64,000 nt of DNA from Rugamonas sp045984285 (GTDB taxonomy: Bacteria; Pseudomonadota; Gammaproteobacteria; Burkholderiales; Burkholderiaceae_D): assembly GCF_045984285.3 (NCBI RefSeq), contig NZ_JBJQIK030000007.1, forward strand, positions 62,001 through 126,000. Direction: 5' to 3'. The notes beneath the pieces were generated by a model. The model worked only from the letters and a program-made list of their open reading frames with translations. It searched no databases and was not told the origin of the DNA. A program made the position numbers and the translations under genes. The number at the start of each line of letters is the position of its first letter. Position 1 is the first letter of the stretch. Below, one piece after another: positions 52,382 through 62,483 of the stretch.

Positions 52382-53344
52382 TTATGGTTGCGCGTGGCGG
52401 TGGGCGGCGGAGTAGTTGCCGGTCACGTAGTGCTCCAGCTGGCGCTCGATGTCGGTCAGCAGGCTGGACGCGCCAATGCGGAACAGGTGGGGTTCCAGCC
52501 ATTCGTTGCCCAGTTCTTCCTTCATCACGGTCATGTACTGCAGCGCCGCCTTGGCGGTGCTCACGCCGCCCGCAGGCTTGTAGCCGACCATGAAGCCGGT
52601 CTGCTCGTAGTATTCGCGGATCGCGCGCACCATCACCAGCGATACCGGGATGGTGGCGTTCACGCCTTCCTTGCCGGTCGAGGTCTTGATGAAATCAGCG
52701 CCCGCCATCATGCAGACCCACGATGCCTTGGCCACGTTTTCCAGCGTGACCAAGTCGCCCGTTGCCAGGATGGCTTTCACGTGCGCTTCGCCGCAGGCCT
52801 GGCGGTAGGCCAGCATTTCGTCGTACAGCGCCTGCCAGTTGCCGGTCAGGACGTGCTGGCGGGTGATGACGATGTCGATCTCTTTCGCGCCGTCGGCCAC
52901 GGAGAGTTCGATCTCGCGCACCTTGGTTTCCATATTCGTCAGGCCGGCCGGGAAGCCGGTGGACACCGCGGCAATCGGCAGGCGGCCTTTCAGCACCTTG
53001 TCCGCGTGGCGGATCATCTCGTGATACACGCAGACGGCGCCGGTCATCAGATTGCGCTCCTGCAGGCCCAGCGCTTCCACCAGGTCGGTGCGCAGCGGGC
53101 GCATGGCCTTCATGCACAGGCGCTCAACGCGGCCCGGCGTGTCGTCGCCGGACAGCGTGGTCAGGTCGATCAGTTCGATGGCCTTGACCAGCCATGCTGC
53201 CTGATATTCCTTCTTCACCGTGCGGCGGTTCGCCAGCGATGCGGCGCGGCGGTCGGCTGCGGCCTTGTTGACGTGGATGTGGTTCAGCCAGCCCAGGTCG
53301 AGGCCCTGGGCCTCGTTGCGCTTGAAGTCTGCGGGAGAGCTCAT
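52382..53344 (-). CDS. deoC: Deoxyribose-phosphate aldolase
   Basis: 320 residues, longer than the roughly 260 of the E. coli enzyme and closer to the long form found in eukaryotes and many bacteria. Lys220 in ADFIKTSTGKEG forms the Schiff base; Lys256 in GYKPAGGVS and Asp157 in KEIDIVI complete the active site. Cleaves deoxyribose-5-phosphate to acetaldehyde and glyceraldehyde-3-phosphate. Overlaps deoB by 4 nt, ALDH follows by 12 nt. Confidence 0.94.
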   Translation of the reverse strand: MSSPADFKRNEAQGLDLGWLNHIHVNKAAADRRAASLANRRTVKKEYQAAWLVKAIELIDLTTLSGDDTPGRVERLCMKAMRPLRTDLVEALGLQERNLMTGAVCVYHEMIRHADKVLKGRLPIAAVSTGFPAGLTNMETKVREIELSVADGAKEIDIVITRQHVLTGNWQALYDEMLAYRQACGEAHVKAILATGDLVTLENVAKASWVCMMAGADFIKTSTGKEGVNATIPVSLVMVRAIREYYEQTGFMVGYKPAGGVSTAKAALQYMTVMKEELGNEWLEPHLFRIGASSLLTDIERQLEHYVTGNYSAAHRHAQP

Positions 53345-54534
53345 AAAAGATTGGTTCCGTTGGAAAGTGGTTTCACGCCGAGGTGGTGTGCAATGGTCTG
53401 GCCGATATCGGAGAAGGTAGGGGAGATGCCGAGCGCGCGCGGCTTCACGCCGGGGCCGAAGAAGATCACCGGGATATGTTCGCGCGTATGGTCGGAACCC
53501 GGCGAGGTTGGATCGCAGCCATGGTCGGCGGTAATCACGACCAGGTCGCCCTCCTTCAGCCTGCCGATGAATTCAGGCAGGCGCGCATCCAGTTCGTGCA
53601 GCGCCTGCGAGTAGCCCTGCACATCGCGGCGGTGGCCGAACAGCATGTCGAAGTCGACGAAGTTCACGAAGGTCAGCGACTTGTCGCCCGCTCCCGCTTC
53701 GGCTTCCAGCAGCCGGTCGAACAGCGCCATGTTGTCCGGGCCTTTCAGCACGCGGCTCACGCCCTGCGCAGCGTAGATATCGCTGATCTTGCCGAGCGCG
53801 ATCACCTCGCCGCCTTCGTTCTTCACATGGTCAAGCAGCGTTGGCGCATGCGGCGGCACGGCGTAGTCGTGGCGGTTGGCGGTGCGCTTGTACTTGCCGT
53901 TCGCACCGAGGAAGGGGCGCGCGATCACGCGGCCGATGTTGTACGGCTTCACCAGCTCATAGGCGATTTCGCACAGCTCGTACAGGCGCTCCAGGCCGAA
54001 GCTCTCCTCATGCGCGGCGATCTGCAGCACCGAGTCGGCGGAGGTATAGAGAATCGGCTTGCCGCTGGCCACGTGCTCGTCGCCCAGCTGGTCGATGATG
54101 GTGGTGCCGGAAGCGTGGCAGTTGCCGAGGAAGCCGGGCACCTTGCCCAGTTCCTGCAGCTTGTCGGTCAGTTCCTTCGGGAAGGACGGCACGCTCTTCG
54201 GGAAATAGCCCCAGTCGTAGGTAACTGGCACGCCCGCGATTTCCCAGTGGCCGCTCTGCGTGTCCTTGCCGGTGGATTGTTCGCGCGCCGCGCCGTAGGC
54301 GCCGGTGAAGCCTTCGCGCATGCTGAAGCCCTCGGCCCACTTTCCGCTGGCGATATGCGCCGCGGCCGCGAGGCCGAGTTTCTCCATGGTCGGCAGCTGC
54401 ATCGGCTTGCCTTCCTTGGCCGCCCAGGCGGCAATGGAGCCGAAGGTATTGGCGGCGCTGTCGCCGTATTTATCGGCATCCGGCGTTGCGCCGAGGCCGA
54501 AGGAATCGAGCAGGAGGATAAATGCGCGTGACAT
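53341..54534 (-). CDS. deoB: Phosphopentomutase
   Basis: 397 residues. Alkaline-phosphatase-fold mutase: LLLDSFGLGATPDADKYGD (metal Asp), GKDTQSGHWEIAGVP (phosphorylated Thr region), NFVDFDMLFGHRRD and VVITADHGCDPTSPGSDHTRE (metal His/Asp). Converts deoxyribose-1-phosphate and ribose-1-phosphate to the 5-phosphates, linking XapA/DeoA to DeoC. Overlaps deoC by 4 nt. Confidence 0.96.
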   Translation of the reverse strand: MSRAFILLLDSFGLGATPDADKYGDSAANTFGSIAAWAAKEGKPMQLPTMEKLGLAAAAHIASGKWAEGFSMREGFTGAYGAAREQSTGKDTQSGHWEIAGVPVTYDWGYFPKSVPSFPKELTDKLQELGKVPGFLGNCHASGTTIIDQLGDEHVASGKPILYTSADSVLQIAAHEESFGLERLYELCEIAYELVKPYNIGRVIARPFLGANGKYKRTANRHDYAVPPHAPTLLDHVKNEGGEVIALGKISDIYAAQGVSRVLKGPDNMALFDRLLEAEAGAGDKSLTFVNFVDFDMLFGHRRDVQGYSQALHELDARLPEFIGRLKEGDLVVITADHGCDPTSPGSDHTREHIPVIFFGPGVKPRALGISPTFSDIGQTIAHHLGVKPLSNGTNLL

Positions 54535-54599
54535 GGTCAGTCTCGTTTGTCAGGTTCGGCGCGCCGGACGGCCGCGCCGCCCGCACGCGCAATCAGTTT

Positions 54600-55439
54600 T
54601 CAGGCTTTTGGCGTCTTCGCCACGTTGGCGAGGAAGGCCAGGATCAGTTTGATCAGGCTTTCGGCGCCCACTGCTGCGTACTTCAGGGTCTGTTCGTGCG
54701 ACAGCGGGAACGGCGACAGGCCTTCCGCCAGGTTCGTAATCACGGATACGCCCACCACTTTCAGGCCGCAGTGGCGGGCCGGCACCACTTCCGGCACCAC
54801 CGACATGCCGACCACGTCGGCGCCCAGGCGGCCGAAGGCGCGGATCTCGGCCGGGGTCTCGAAGTTCGGGCCCGGATAGGCGATGTACACGCCGTCATGC
54901 AGCGTGATGTTATTGGAGGCGGCGGTATCCTTCAGCAGATTGCGCAGGTCCACATCGTAGGCATTGGCCATGCTGAAGAAGCGCGGGCCGAAACGTTCGT
55001 CATTCGGGCCGATCATCGCGCTCCCCGGCAGGAAATTGATATGGTCGGTCAGCGCCACCAGCGAACCCGCATCCACTTCCGGACGCAGCGAGCCGGCGGC
55101 ATTGGTCACGAACACGAATTCGCAGCCCAGCAGCTTGAGGGTGCGGATGGCGCTCGTCATCACGCCCATGCCGTAGCCTTCGTAGAAGTGGCCACGGCCC
55201 TTCAGGCACACCACCTGCACGCCGGACAGTGTGCCGATCACCATCTGGCCGGCATGGCCATGCACGGTGGAGATAGGGAAGCCCGGCAGCTCGTCGAAGC
55301 CGATGGTCACGGCATCCGTCATCTGCTCCGCCAGCACGCCCAGGCCGGAGCCCAGGATCATGGCGAGGCGCGGCTGGAAGTTCGCGGGCATGCGCGAGCG
55401 GATGATATCGGCGGCCTGGAATGGGGTGTTGGTGAACAT
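54600..55439 (-). CDS. xapA: Purine/xanthosine nucleoside phosphorylase (trimeric PNP-II type)
   Basis: 279 residues from ATG 55439 (GAGG upstream). Very close in pattern to E. coli XapA: ILGSGLGVLAEQM, FPISTVHGHAGQMVIGTLSG, KGRGHFYEGYGM, NAAGSLRPEVDAGSL, YPGPNFETPAEIR and the Asn in VITNLAEGLS. Phosphorolyses purine (deoxy)nucleosides to base plus (deoxy)ribose-1-phosphate. First gene of the deo operon; its leader contains a 29-nt palindrome. Confidence 0.9.
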   Translation of the reverse strand: MFTNTPFQAADIIRSRMPANFQPRLAMILGSGLGVLAEQMTDAVTIGFDELPGFPISTVHGHAGQMVIGTLSGVQVVCLKGRGHFYEGYGMGVMTSAIRTLKLLGCEFVFVTNAAGSLRPEVDAGSLVALTDHINFLPGSAMIGPNDERFGPRFFSMANAYDVDLRNLLKDTAASNNITLHDGVYIAYPGPNFETPAEIRAFGRLGADVVGMSVVPEVVPARHCGLKVVGVSVITNLAEGLSPFPLSHEQTLKYAAVGAESLIKLILAFLANVAKTPKA

Positions 55440-55527
55440 GGGATCCTCGTTCTGGATTTTGGAATGGATTTCGCGATGCCGCAATATGCCTTATTCGCTA
55501 TATGTATGGCAAATACCATTTTTCTTC

Positions 55528-55556
55528 GCCATTTATATGCGCGCTGTATAAATGGC
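55528..55556. promoter_or_regulatory. 29-nt perfect operator-like palindrome between xapA/deo and psuK
   Basis: GCCATTTATA, 9-nt spacer, TATAAATGGC. It lies just downstream of a minus-strand TATAAT (55562-55567), where a repressor would block the deo operon, and 26 nt upstream of the psuK -35. A shorter dyad ATGG-caaata-CCAT is at 55506-55519. Confidence 0.65.
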
Positions 55557-55581
55557 CGAATATTATAGTAGGAATGCGGGT

Positions 55582-55610
55582 TTGACAGCCGCCAAACAAG
55601 TGTCTAGCAT
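55582..55610 (+). promoter_or_regulatory. Promoter of psuKG, predicted leaderless
   Basis: TTGACA (55582-55587, consensus), 17-nt spacer, TAGCAT (55605-55610). The start site would fall around 55617, within 3 nt of the psuK ATG at 55620, and no Shine-Dalgarno precedes that ATG. Confidence 0.65.
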
Positions 55611-55619
55611 AAGCAACAA

Positions 55620-56717
55620 ATGTTTATCACGAAAAAAGAGCAGCTCTACGAGCTCATTCGCGCCAATCCCTTCATCTCGCAGCAGGAGATGGCGGACCAG
55701 CTCGGCCTGTCGCGTTCCGCCGTGGCCGGCCATGTGGCGAGCCTGATCCGCGAGCGCCGCCTGCTGGGCCGCGCCTACGTGCTGCCGGACGAGCGCCCGG
55801 TGCTCTGCCTCGGCGCGGCCAACCTGGACCGCAAGCTGCGCCCCGCCGCCCCGCTGCAGATGGGCACCTCCAATCCCGCTTCCGCCGAGGAGACTTTCGG
55901 CGGCGTGGCGCGCAATATCGCCGAGAACATTGCGCGGCTGGGCATGCCCTGCGCGCTCATTACGGCGCTGGGCAGCGATGCCGCCGGCCAGGCGCTGCGC
56001 TCCTATGCCGAAGCGGCGGGCGTGGACATGAGCGGCACACTGCGCCTCCCCAACACGCACACCGGCACCTACACCGCCGTGCTGGATGCGGGCGGCGAGA
56101 TGGTGGTGGCACTGGCCGACATGGCGCTGTACGAACAGCTGACGCCCGAGTTCATCGCCAGCCGCCAGCCACAGCGCAATGCCGCCTCGCTGGTGGTGGC
56201 CGACCTGAACCTGCCGCTGGACTCCATTGCCCTGCTGCTGTCGGATGCCCGGGACAGCGGCGTACCGCTGGTGCTGGTGGCTGTGTCGCAGCCCAAGATG
56301 GCGCGCCTGCCGCAGGACCTGCGCGGCCTGCGCCTGCTGATCCTGAACCGCGGCGAACTGGAAGCGCGCGCCGGCCGCGCCCTGCCCACCGAGGCGGACG
56401 TGCGGGAAGCCTGCCGCAGCCTGCAGGCCCAGGGCGCGCAGGACATCATCGTTACCTGCGGCGCGGCCGGGGTGTACCACACCATTCCGGGCGACCTGCA
56501 ATGGCTGCCGGCCCACGATGTGGACGTGGTGGACGTCACCGGCGCGGGCGATGCCTTCTCGGCCGCCATCTGCTGGACGCTGGCGCAGGGCGCCGCCGAC
56601 CTCACACTCGCTTGCGAGCGCGGCCTGCACGCCGCCTCGCTTACACTGCAGAGCAGCCAGACCGTGTCCCCCGCCCTGACGCCCGGGCTGTTTGCCACCG
56701 CCACAGAACAGGACTAG
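55620..56717 (+). CDS. psuK: PfkB-family pseudouridine kinase with N-terminal helix-turn-helix
   Basis: 365 residues. Residues 1-55 form a winged helix (LIRANPFISQQEMADQLGLS, RSAVAGHVASLIRERRL). The PfkB kinase (about 60-360) has GGVARNIAENIARLG and the catalytic DVTGAGDAFSAAI near 300. It phosphorylates pseudouridine to pseudouridine 5'-phosphate for PsuG, 3 nt downstream. The DNA-binding domain suggests a kinase that also regulates, possibly via the palindrome at 55528. Start and promoter imply a leaderless mRNA. Confidence 0.9.
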   Translation: MFITKKEQLYELIRANPFISQQEMADQLGLSRSAVAGHVASLIRERRLLGRAYVLPDERPVLCLGAANLDRKLRPAAPLQMGTSNPASAEETFGGVARNIAENIARLGMPCALITALGSDAAGQALRSYAEAAGVDMSGTLRLPNTHTGTYTAVLDAGGEMVVALADMALYEQLTPEFIASRQPQRNAASLVVADLNLPLDSIALLLSDARDSGVPLVLVAVSQPKMARLPQDLRGLRLLILNRGELEARAGRALPTEADVREACRSLQAQGAQDIIVTCGAAGVYHTIPGDLQWLPAHDVDVVDVTGAGDAFSAAICWTLAQGAADLTLACERGLHAASLTLQSSQTVSPALTPGLFATATEQD

Positions 56718-56720
56718 ACC

Positions 56721-57641
<921 letters not shown>

Positions 57642-57650
57642 GGACCGCCA

Positions 57651-58556
57651 ATGTCGATCGACCTGAAACAACTCAAATACTTCCTCGCCGTCGCCGAAGA
57701 GAAAAGCTTCAGCCGCGCCGCCGAACGCCTGCATATCTCGCAGCCGCCGCTCAGCCAGCAGATCATGAAGCTGGAAGCGGAGCTGGGCGTGAAGCTGTTC
57801 GCGCGCACCACGCGCAGCTTCGAACTCACCGTGGCGGGCAAGGCCCTGATGCAGGAAGCGGCCGACATGCTGGCCAAGATGCGCATCACCATCGACACCG
57901 TACGCCAGATCGACCGCGGCGAAGTGGGCCGCCTGCGCGTGGGCATTGTGGGCTCCGCCATGTGGGGCCCCATCCCTTCCATGCTGGAGGAGTTCCAGAG
58001 CAAGTTCCCGCGCGTGAGCTGGACCATTCACGAACTGGGCCCCACGGTGCAGTACGAGGCGCTGCGCGCCAAGCAGATCGATGTCGGCTTCTGGCGCGAG
58101 CCCAAGCTGGACGAGGACGACCTGAAGAACGACAACCTGCGCCAGGAGCTGTGCTTCCGCGAGAATGTGTGCGTGGCGGTGAACGAACACCATCCGCTGG
58201 CCAAGCTGGAAGCCATCGAGCTGACGGACATCGCCAATGAGCCGATGCTGACGCTGGCCCTCGACAAGTCCTCCTTCCCGCGCTACCTGATCCAGTGCTG
58301 CGTGAAGGCCGGCTTCCAGCCCCACATCTTCCAGGAAGCGAACGAGCCGCAAACCCTGCTGGCCATGGTGGGCGCCGGCCTTGGCGTCACCCTCATTCCA
58401 GAGACGACCAGCCGTATCGGCTGGCCGGGCGTGGTATTCCTGCCCATCCGCAGCAATCCGCCGTCGGCCAATCTCTACATCACCTACACCACCCTGGACG
58501 ATGCCCCCGTCGTTCGTGCATTCCTGAATATTCTGCGCCCGCCGGCACGCGATTGA
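57651..58556 (+). CDS. LysR-family regulator in the psuKG operon
   Basis: 301 residues. Winged helix at 1-60 (LKQLKYFLAVAEEKSFSRAA, RLHISQPPLSQQIMKLEAEL), linker helix and effector-binding domain (GRLRVGIVGSAMWGPIPSML). 10 nt after psuG, so probably co-transcribed, unlike the usual divergent LysR arrangement. Target and ligand unknown. Confidence 0.88.
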   Translation: MSIDLKQLKYFLAVAEEKSFSRAAERLHISQPPLSQQIMKLEAELGVKLFARTTRSFELTVAGKALMQEAADMLAKMRITIDTVRQIDRGEVGRLRVGIVGSAMWGPIPSMLEEFQSKFPRVSWTIHELGPTVQYEALRAKQIDVGFWREPKLDEDDLKNDNLRQELCFRENVCVAVNEHHPLAKLEAIELTDIANEPMLTLALDKSSFPRYLIQCCVKAGFQPHIFQEANEPQTLLAMVGAGLGVTLIPETTSRIGWPGVVFLPIRSNPPSANLYITYTTLDDAPVVRAFLNILRPPARD

Positions 58557-58641
58557 TGAGCTGCTATGTTAGACGGCGCGCAGATCGGGAGGCGGCGCCG
58601 CGCTAATCTGGCCGCTGCACAATCCAACGCGAGGCTGCATC

Positions 58642-59763
58642 ATGCAGATCGGTACCGACCAGACGCAAGGCGCGACACTGTCGCCAACTGCGCAAAAGCT
58701 GCTTTCCTTGTGCGATGTCATCATCAACGAATGGTCAGCGCGCGTACGGAAACGCATGCCGGGCATGGCCGGCATGGCCTCGCCCATCCTCGTTAATACG
58801 CTGCCGGTCTTCTTGCAGAATATTGCCGAGGTGATCTCGGAAGGCCATCCGCGCAATATCGCCAGCGGCAATTCCAGCATCGCGCTAGCGCACGGCAGCG
58901 AGCGTGCGCGCATGACGGACTACCAACCGCAGGACATCGTCCTTGAATACCAGCTGTTCCGCGACAGCCTGTTCGAGGTGAGCGAACAGCACCAGCTCGC
59001 GCTCGACCGAACCGACCGGGCGCTGATCAATGCCTCCATCGACACGGCCGTGCTGGAATCCATCATCGCCTACTCGGCCGCACAGGCAGCTTTCCGCACC
59101 AGGTACGTCGCCACGCTGGCGCACGACCTGCGCACGCCGCTCTCGGTCATCCTGAGCGCCCTCGCCATGCTTGATCCGGATGCTGATGCGGCGCGCATCG
59201 CCATGCTGTCCGCCACCATCCGCAAGAACGTGGACCGCGCCGACCAGATGCTGCGCGAGCTGCTGGACACCGCCGCCCTGCAGAGTACCGAGCACCTGCC
59301 GATCAGCCCCGTGGACATGGAGATGATGCAAATGGTGCAGGAGGTAGTGCGGGAAGCCCCGCTGCATCCAGGCGGCTACGAAGTACGGGGACCGTCCGTG
59401 CAGGGCGTGTGGTGCCCGGCCTCACTGCGCCGCGCGCTGGAGAACCTGATCCGCAATGCCGTCAAGTACGGCCGGCGCGATACCCCCATCACGGTGGTGG
59501 TGGACCGCTTCGATTCCCAGGTGCTGCTGTCGGTCCACAATATGGGCAAGCCGATTCCGCCAGACCAGATCGCGGAACACTTCCTGATGTTCCGGCGCGG
59601 CGGCCAGCAGGAAAAGGTGCAGGGCTGGGGACTTGGTCTCGCCTACGTAAAGAATGTGGCCGAGTCGCACGGCGGCTCGATCAATATCGACAGCTCGGCC
59701 GAAACCGGCACCACGGTGGCGATCGACCTGCCGCTGAAAGCCATTACCAGCGGCAGGCCATAA
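58642..59763 (+). CDS. Cytoplasmic sensor histidine kinase with RsbRD-like N-terminal domain
   Basis: 373 residues, no membrane span. The helical N-terminal part (about 10-150) includes LCDVIINEWSARVRKRMPG and MTDYQPQDIVLEYQLFRDSL, a pattern like RsbRD-type sensor domains. HisKA with His161 in TLAHDLRTPLSVILS, then ATPase (LENLIRNAVKYGRR, HNMGKPIPPD, GWGLGLAYVKNVAESHGG). No receiver or regulator gene is adjacent. Its stop falls at the edge of the TonB receptor terminator on the other strand. Confidence 0.85.
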   Translation: MQIGTDQTQGATLSPTAQKLLSLCDVIINEWSARVRKRMPGMAGMASPILVNTLPVFLQNIAEVISEGHPRNIASGNSSIALAHGSERARMTDYQPQDIVLEYQLFRDSLFEVSEQHQLALDRTDRALINASIDTAVLESIIAYSAAQAAFRTRYVATLAHDLRTPLSVILSALAMLDPDADAARIAMLSATIRKNVDRADQMLRELLDTAALQSTEHLPISPVDMEMMQMVQEVVREAPLHPGGYEVRGPSVQGVWCPASLRRALENLIRNAVKYGRRDTPITVVVDRFDSQVLLSVHNMGKPIPPDQIAEHFLMFRRGGQQEKVQGWGLGLAYVKNVAESHGGSINIDSSAETGTTVAIDLPLKAITSGRP

Positions 59764-59794
59764 AAAAACCCGCGCGGCTCACACCGCGCGGGTT
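59762..59794 (-). terminator. Intrinsic terminator of the TonB receptor gene
   Basis: On the minus strand, AACCCGCGCGG, loop tgtgag, CCGCGCGGGTT followed by a run of T. An 11-bp GC stem plus U-tract is a textbook terminator, 20 nt past the receptor stop codon. It overlaps the end of the convergent kinase gene. Confidence 0.9.
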
Positions 59795-59813
59795 CGGTTC
59801 AGAGCGCGAAGGC

Positions 59814-62069
59814 TCAGAAGTTCATGCGGAACTGCACGCCGTAGGTGCGCGGTTCGTTGACGATACCGGTCAGGTTGTTGAAGTCGATGGCGCCCAGCGA
59901 CTGCACCTTGTCGGTGATGTTGCGGCCGTACAGGGCCAGGTCGTACTTGCCGTCACCCCATTTGTAACCCAGGCGCAGGCCGCCTTCCAGCAGCTGCTTG
60001 GCCTTGTACTCCTTCGCTTCATACAGGAAGAAGTTGTAGGTCGAGCGGTAGGACCAGTCGGTGAAGGCGTAGAACTCGCCGTCGTTCAGGGGGGCGCTGT
60101 ACTTCAGGGTGAAGTTGTGCTGCCACTTCGGCGCACGCGGCAGCGGATTGCCGTCGATCATGGCAACGGCGGAACCGCCAACGAAACGGATCGGGTTGGT
60201 GACCGTGCAGCCGCTGCCGCATGGCTGGGCGTACAGGGCCGCATCCTTGATCTCGGTGTCGTTATAGCTGGAACCGAAGGTGGCGCTCAGGCTGTCCGAC
60301 AGATTGGCCTGGAAGTCGAATTCCACGCCCTGGCCGATGGCTTCGTCTGCATTGATCAGCTGGTTCATGTTCACGCTGCCGGAACCGGCGGTCAGCTGCT
60401 TGTCCTTCACACGGTAGTGGAAGGCGGTGGCCGACATGCGCGCGCGGCGGTTGAACAGGTCCTGCTTCACGCCGATTTCATAGGACAGCACCTTCTCGGC
60501 ATCGGCCATCGAAGGCTTGCTGCCCAGGTCGAACAGGCGGCCCTGCATCGACGGTGCGCGGTAGCCGGTTGCGATACGGGCGAAGACGTTGGTGTCCTTG
60601 TTGACGATATAGGTGCCGCTGGCATCCCAGCTCACGTTGCTCGAATCGTCATGCAGCGGCAGGTAGCTCTTGCCGCCGGTTTCGATACGCTGGGCCACGA
60701 AGTCTTTCTTGTCGCTGGTGTAGCGCACGCCGCCGCGCAGCTTCAGCTTGTCGTTCACGGCGTAGTTCACGGAACCGAATACGGCATACGATTTCGCGTT
60801 CTGGGTCTGGGTGGCGTAGTTAGGCACTTGCGGATTGCCCGGCGCCAGCGAGTCGAAGGCGATCGAATCGATCTGGATGTCTTCCTTGAAGTAGAACACG
60901 CCGGCGATCCACTGCAGCGGATCCTTGGTGTTGGACTCGACGCGGAATTCCTGGGAAATCTGCTTGTGGTTCGGGATCAGGTCGGCGGTTTCCACGACGA
61001 AGGGAATGAAGCCGGGGCCCATCGGCGGCGCGTACACGGCGCCGTAGCCGCCGTCCACGTCGGCGCGGCTGAAGAAGTCCAGCTTCTCGATGCCGGTGAT
61101 GGAGTGGAAGGTCATGCCCGGCAGGTCCCAGCGCAGGCGCAGGTTGGCGCCCTTGTTCTTCAGCCACTGTTCGTTGATGCCGTCGGTCGGGTAGCTGCCA
61201 TAGTCGAAGTTGTCCACCAGGTCGTTGGTGCCCTTCTTCAGGATATTTGCGCGGAACAGGGTGGCGGTGCCGTCCATGTCGCGGGCGTGCAGGTTCAGCA
61301 GCGCGCTGAAGTCCTTGCTTGGCTTGACCAGCACCTGGAAGCGCACGGCGTTATCTTTATAGCCTTCGAAATCCTTGGTGCCGGTGGCGCGCGGGTTGTG
61401 CACGCGGTCGTCACGGTGCTGGCTCTGGCCCGAGAAGCGCAGCGCCACGGTGTCGCTGACCGGCATATTGAAGGCGCCGTCCACATTGATGACGCCATCC
61501 TTGCCGGCGCCGGCGTTCAGGTAGCCTTCCTGGCGGAACACCGGCTTGGCGGAGTCGAACTTGATCACGCCGGCCGGGGAGTTGCGCCCGAACAGGGTAC
61601 CCTGCGGGCCGCGCAGCACTTCAACCTGGTCCACGTCGAACACAGGGAAGCCTTTCAGCATCGGGTTTTCCTGGACGATATCGTCCATCACCAGGCCGAC
61701 CGGCTGGGAAGCGTTCAGGTCGAAGTCGGTATTGCCCAGGCCGCGGATATAGAAACGCGGGAAGGTACGGCCGTAGTCGGACTCAACCGCCACGGAAGGC
61801 GAACGGCCGTTCAGGAAACGGATATCCTGGCCGCCGGAGGTCAGCACGTCGAGCTTTTCGCCTTTCACGGTGGCGATGGACATCGGCACGTCCTTGATGT
61901 TTTCGGCACGGCGCTGCGCGGTAACAATCACGGTTTCCAGCTGGCCTTTTTCGGTTTTTTCAGCTTCGGGCGCCGTGGCGGCTTCCTGGGCCATGGCATG
62001 CAGCGGGAAGGCGCTGGCGATCGCCAGGGCCAGTAGTGTACGTTTGGTAAAACGCAGCGTCGTATTCAT
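59814..62069 (-). CDS. TonB-dependent outer-membrane receptor
   Basis: 751 residues from ATG 62069 (AGGAG, 8-nt spacer). Signal peptide ends ASAFPLHAMAQ. Plug domain (about 45-160): LETVIVTAQRRAENIKDVPM, FYIRGLGNTDFDLN, VEVLRGPQGTLFGRNSPAG. The 22-strand barrel follows and ends in aromatic NEPRTYGVQFRMNF. The VTAQRR subtype usually takes up organic nutrients rather than iron. Divergent from a nucleoside-type binding protein, so nucleoside uptake is possible but unproven. Substrate is not evident. Confidence 0.9.
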   Translation of the reverse strand: MNTTLRFTKRTLLALAIASAFPLHAMAQEAATAPEAEKTEKGQLETVIVTAQRRAENIKDVPMSIATVKGEKLDVLTSGGQDIRFLNGRSPSVAVESDYGRTFPRFYIRGLGNTDFDLNASQPVGLVMDDIVQENPMLKGFPVFDVDQVEVLRGPQGTLFGRNSPAGVIKFDSAKPVFRQEGYLNAGAGKDGVINVDGAFNMPVSDTVALRFSGQSQHRDDRVHNPRATGTKDFEGYKDNAVRFQVLVKPSKDFSALLNLHARDMDGTATLFRANILKKGTNDLVDNFDYGSYPTDGINEQWLKNKGANLRLRWDLPGMTFHSITGIEKLDFFSRADVDGGYGAVYAPPMGPGFIPFVVETADLIPNHKQISQEFRVESNTKDPLQWIAGVFYFKEDIQIDSIAFDSLAPGNPQVPNYATQTQNAKSYAVFGSVNYAVNDKLKLRGGVRYTSDKKDFVAQRIETGGKSYLPLHDDSSNVSWDASGTYIVNKDTNVFARIATGYRAPSMQGRLFDLGSKPSMADAEKVLSYEIGVKQDLFNRRARMSATAFHYRVKDKQLTAGSGSVNMNQLINADEAIGQGVEFDFQANLSDSLSATFGSSYNDTEIKDAALYAQPCGSGCTVTNPIRFVGGSAVAMIDGNPLPRAPKWQHNFTLKYSAPLNDGEFYAFTDWSYRSTYNFFLYEAKEYKAKQLLEGGLRLGYKWGDGKYDLALYGRNITDKVQSLGAIDFNNLTGIVNEPRTYGVQFRMNF

Positions 62070-62483
62070 CAAGCAAACTCCTTTATGTGGTGTAAACCGG
62101 CTGTCCGACAGGACCATAAAGGCGAATGCTAGCAGAAAGGTCAACAACTACAAATTACTAAGATGGAAGTTTGATTAAGATGTTGCACGAATAAATAGCC
62201 AAGCTAAATCGTATTTGTCATACAAATCAGGCTGCTGCATAGTGGCGAACTGTCTTGTTCCCGACAGATGGATACCGTTCATAGGAGAGCGGGATTTTCA
62301 GGCGGGAACGCAGGCAGGTGCACCGCACAAAAAAACAACGCGGCAAGCCCGCAAAAGGTGGAGACAGGCTGTTGTGCAAACGCTACAAGCGCAGCACAGG
62401 GAAGTCTGGGTGTGAATTGCAGTCGTTGAGTAGATGTTTGGTCCCCAAAAACTATACAATAACGAACTTCCAGGAGCCCTTTC
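62070..62483. other. 414-nt divergent control region, TonB receptor / BMP transporter
   Basis: No gene seen. A/T-rich near the receptor. Minus-strand pair TTTGTA (62149-62154) and TAGCAT (62126-62131), 17 nt apart, is a candidate receptor promoter. ATTTGT-cat-ACAAAT (62213-62227) is a 15-nt palindrome that could be an operator. TATACAAT (62453-62460) is a likely -10 for the BMP gene, with no good -35. CCAGGAG precedes the ATG at 62484. Confidence 0.55.
62126..62154 (-). promoter_or_regulatory. Candidate promoter of the TonB receptor gene
   Basis: On the minus strand TTTGTA, 17 nt, TAGCAT. The -10 matches the psuK one; the -35 is modest. The leader would be about 50 nt. Confidence 0.4.

Noticed and set aside
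49937..53614. Very long open frame on the plus strand opposite the ALDH and deoC genes
   Set aside because: It is antisense to two clear enzyme genes, its predicted product is rich in His, Arg, Gln and Ala with no domain, and such open frames are expected opposite high-GC genes.
59409..62036. Long plus-strand open frame opposite the TonB receptor
   Set aside because: Composition is shadow-like, no ribosome site or domain; the receptor on the other strand has full family motifs.
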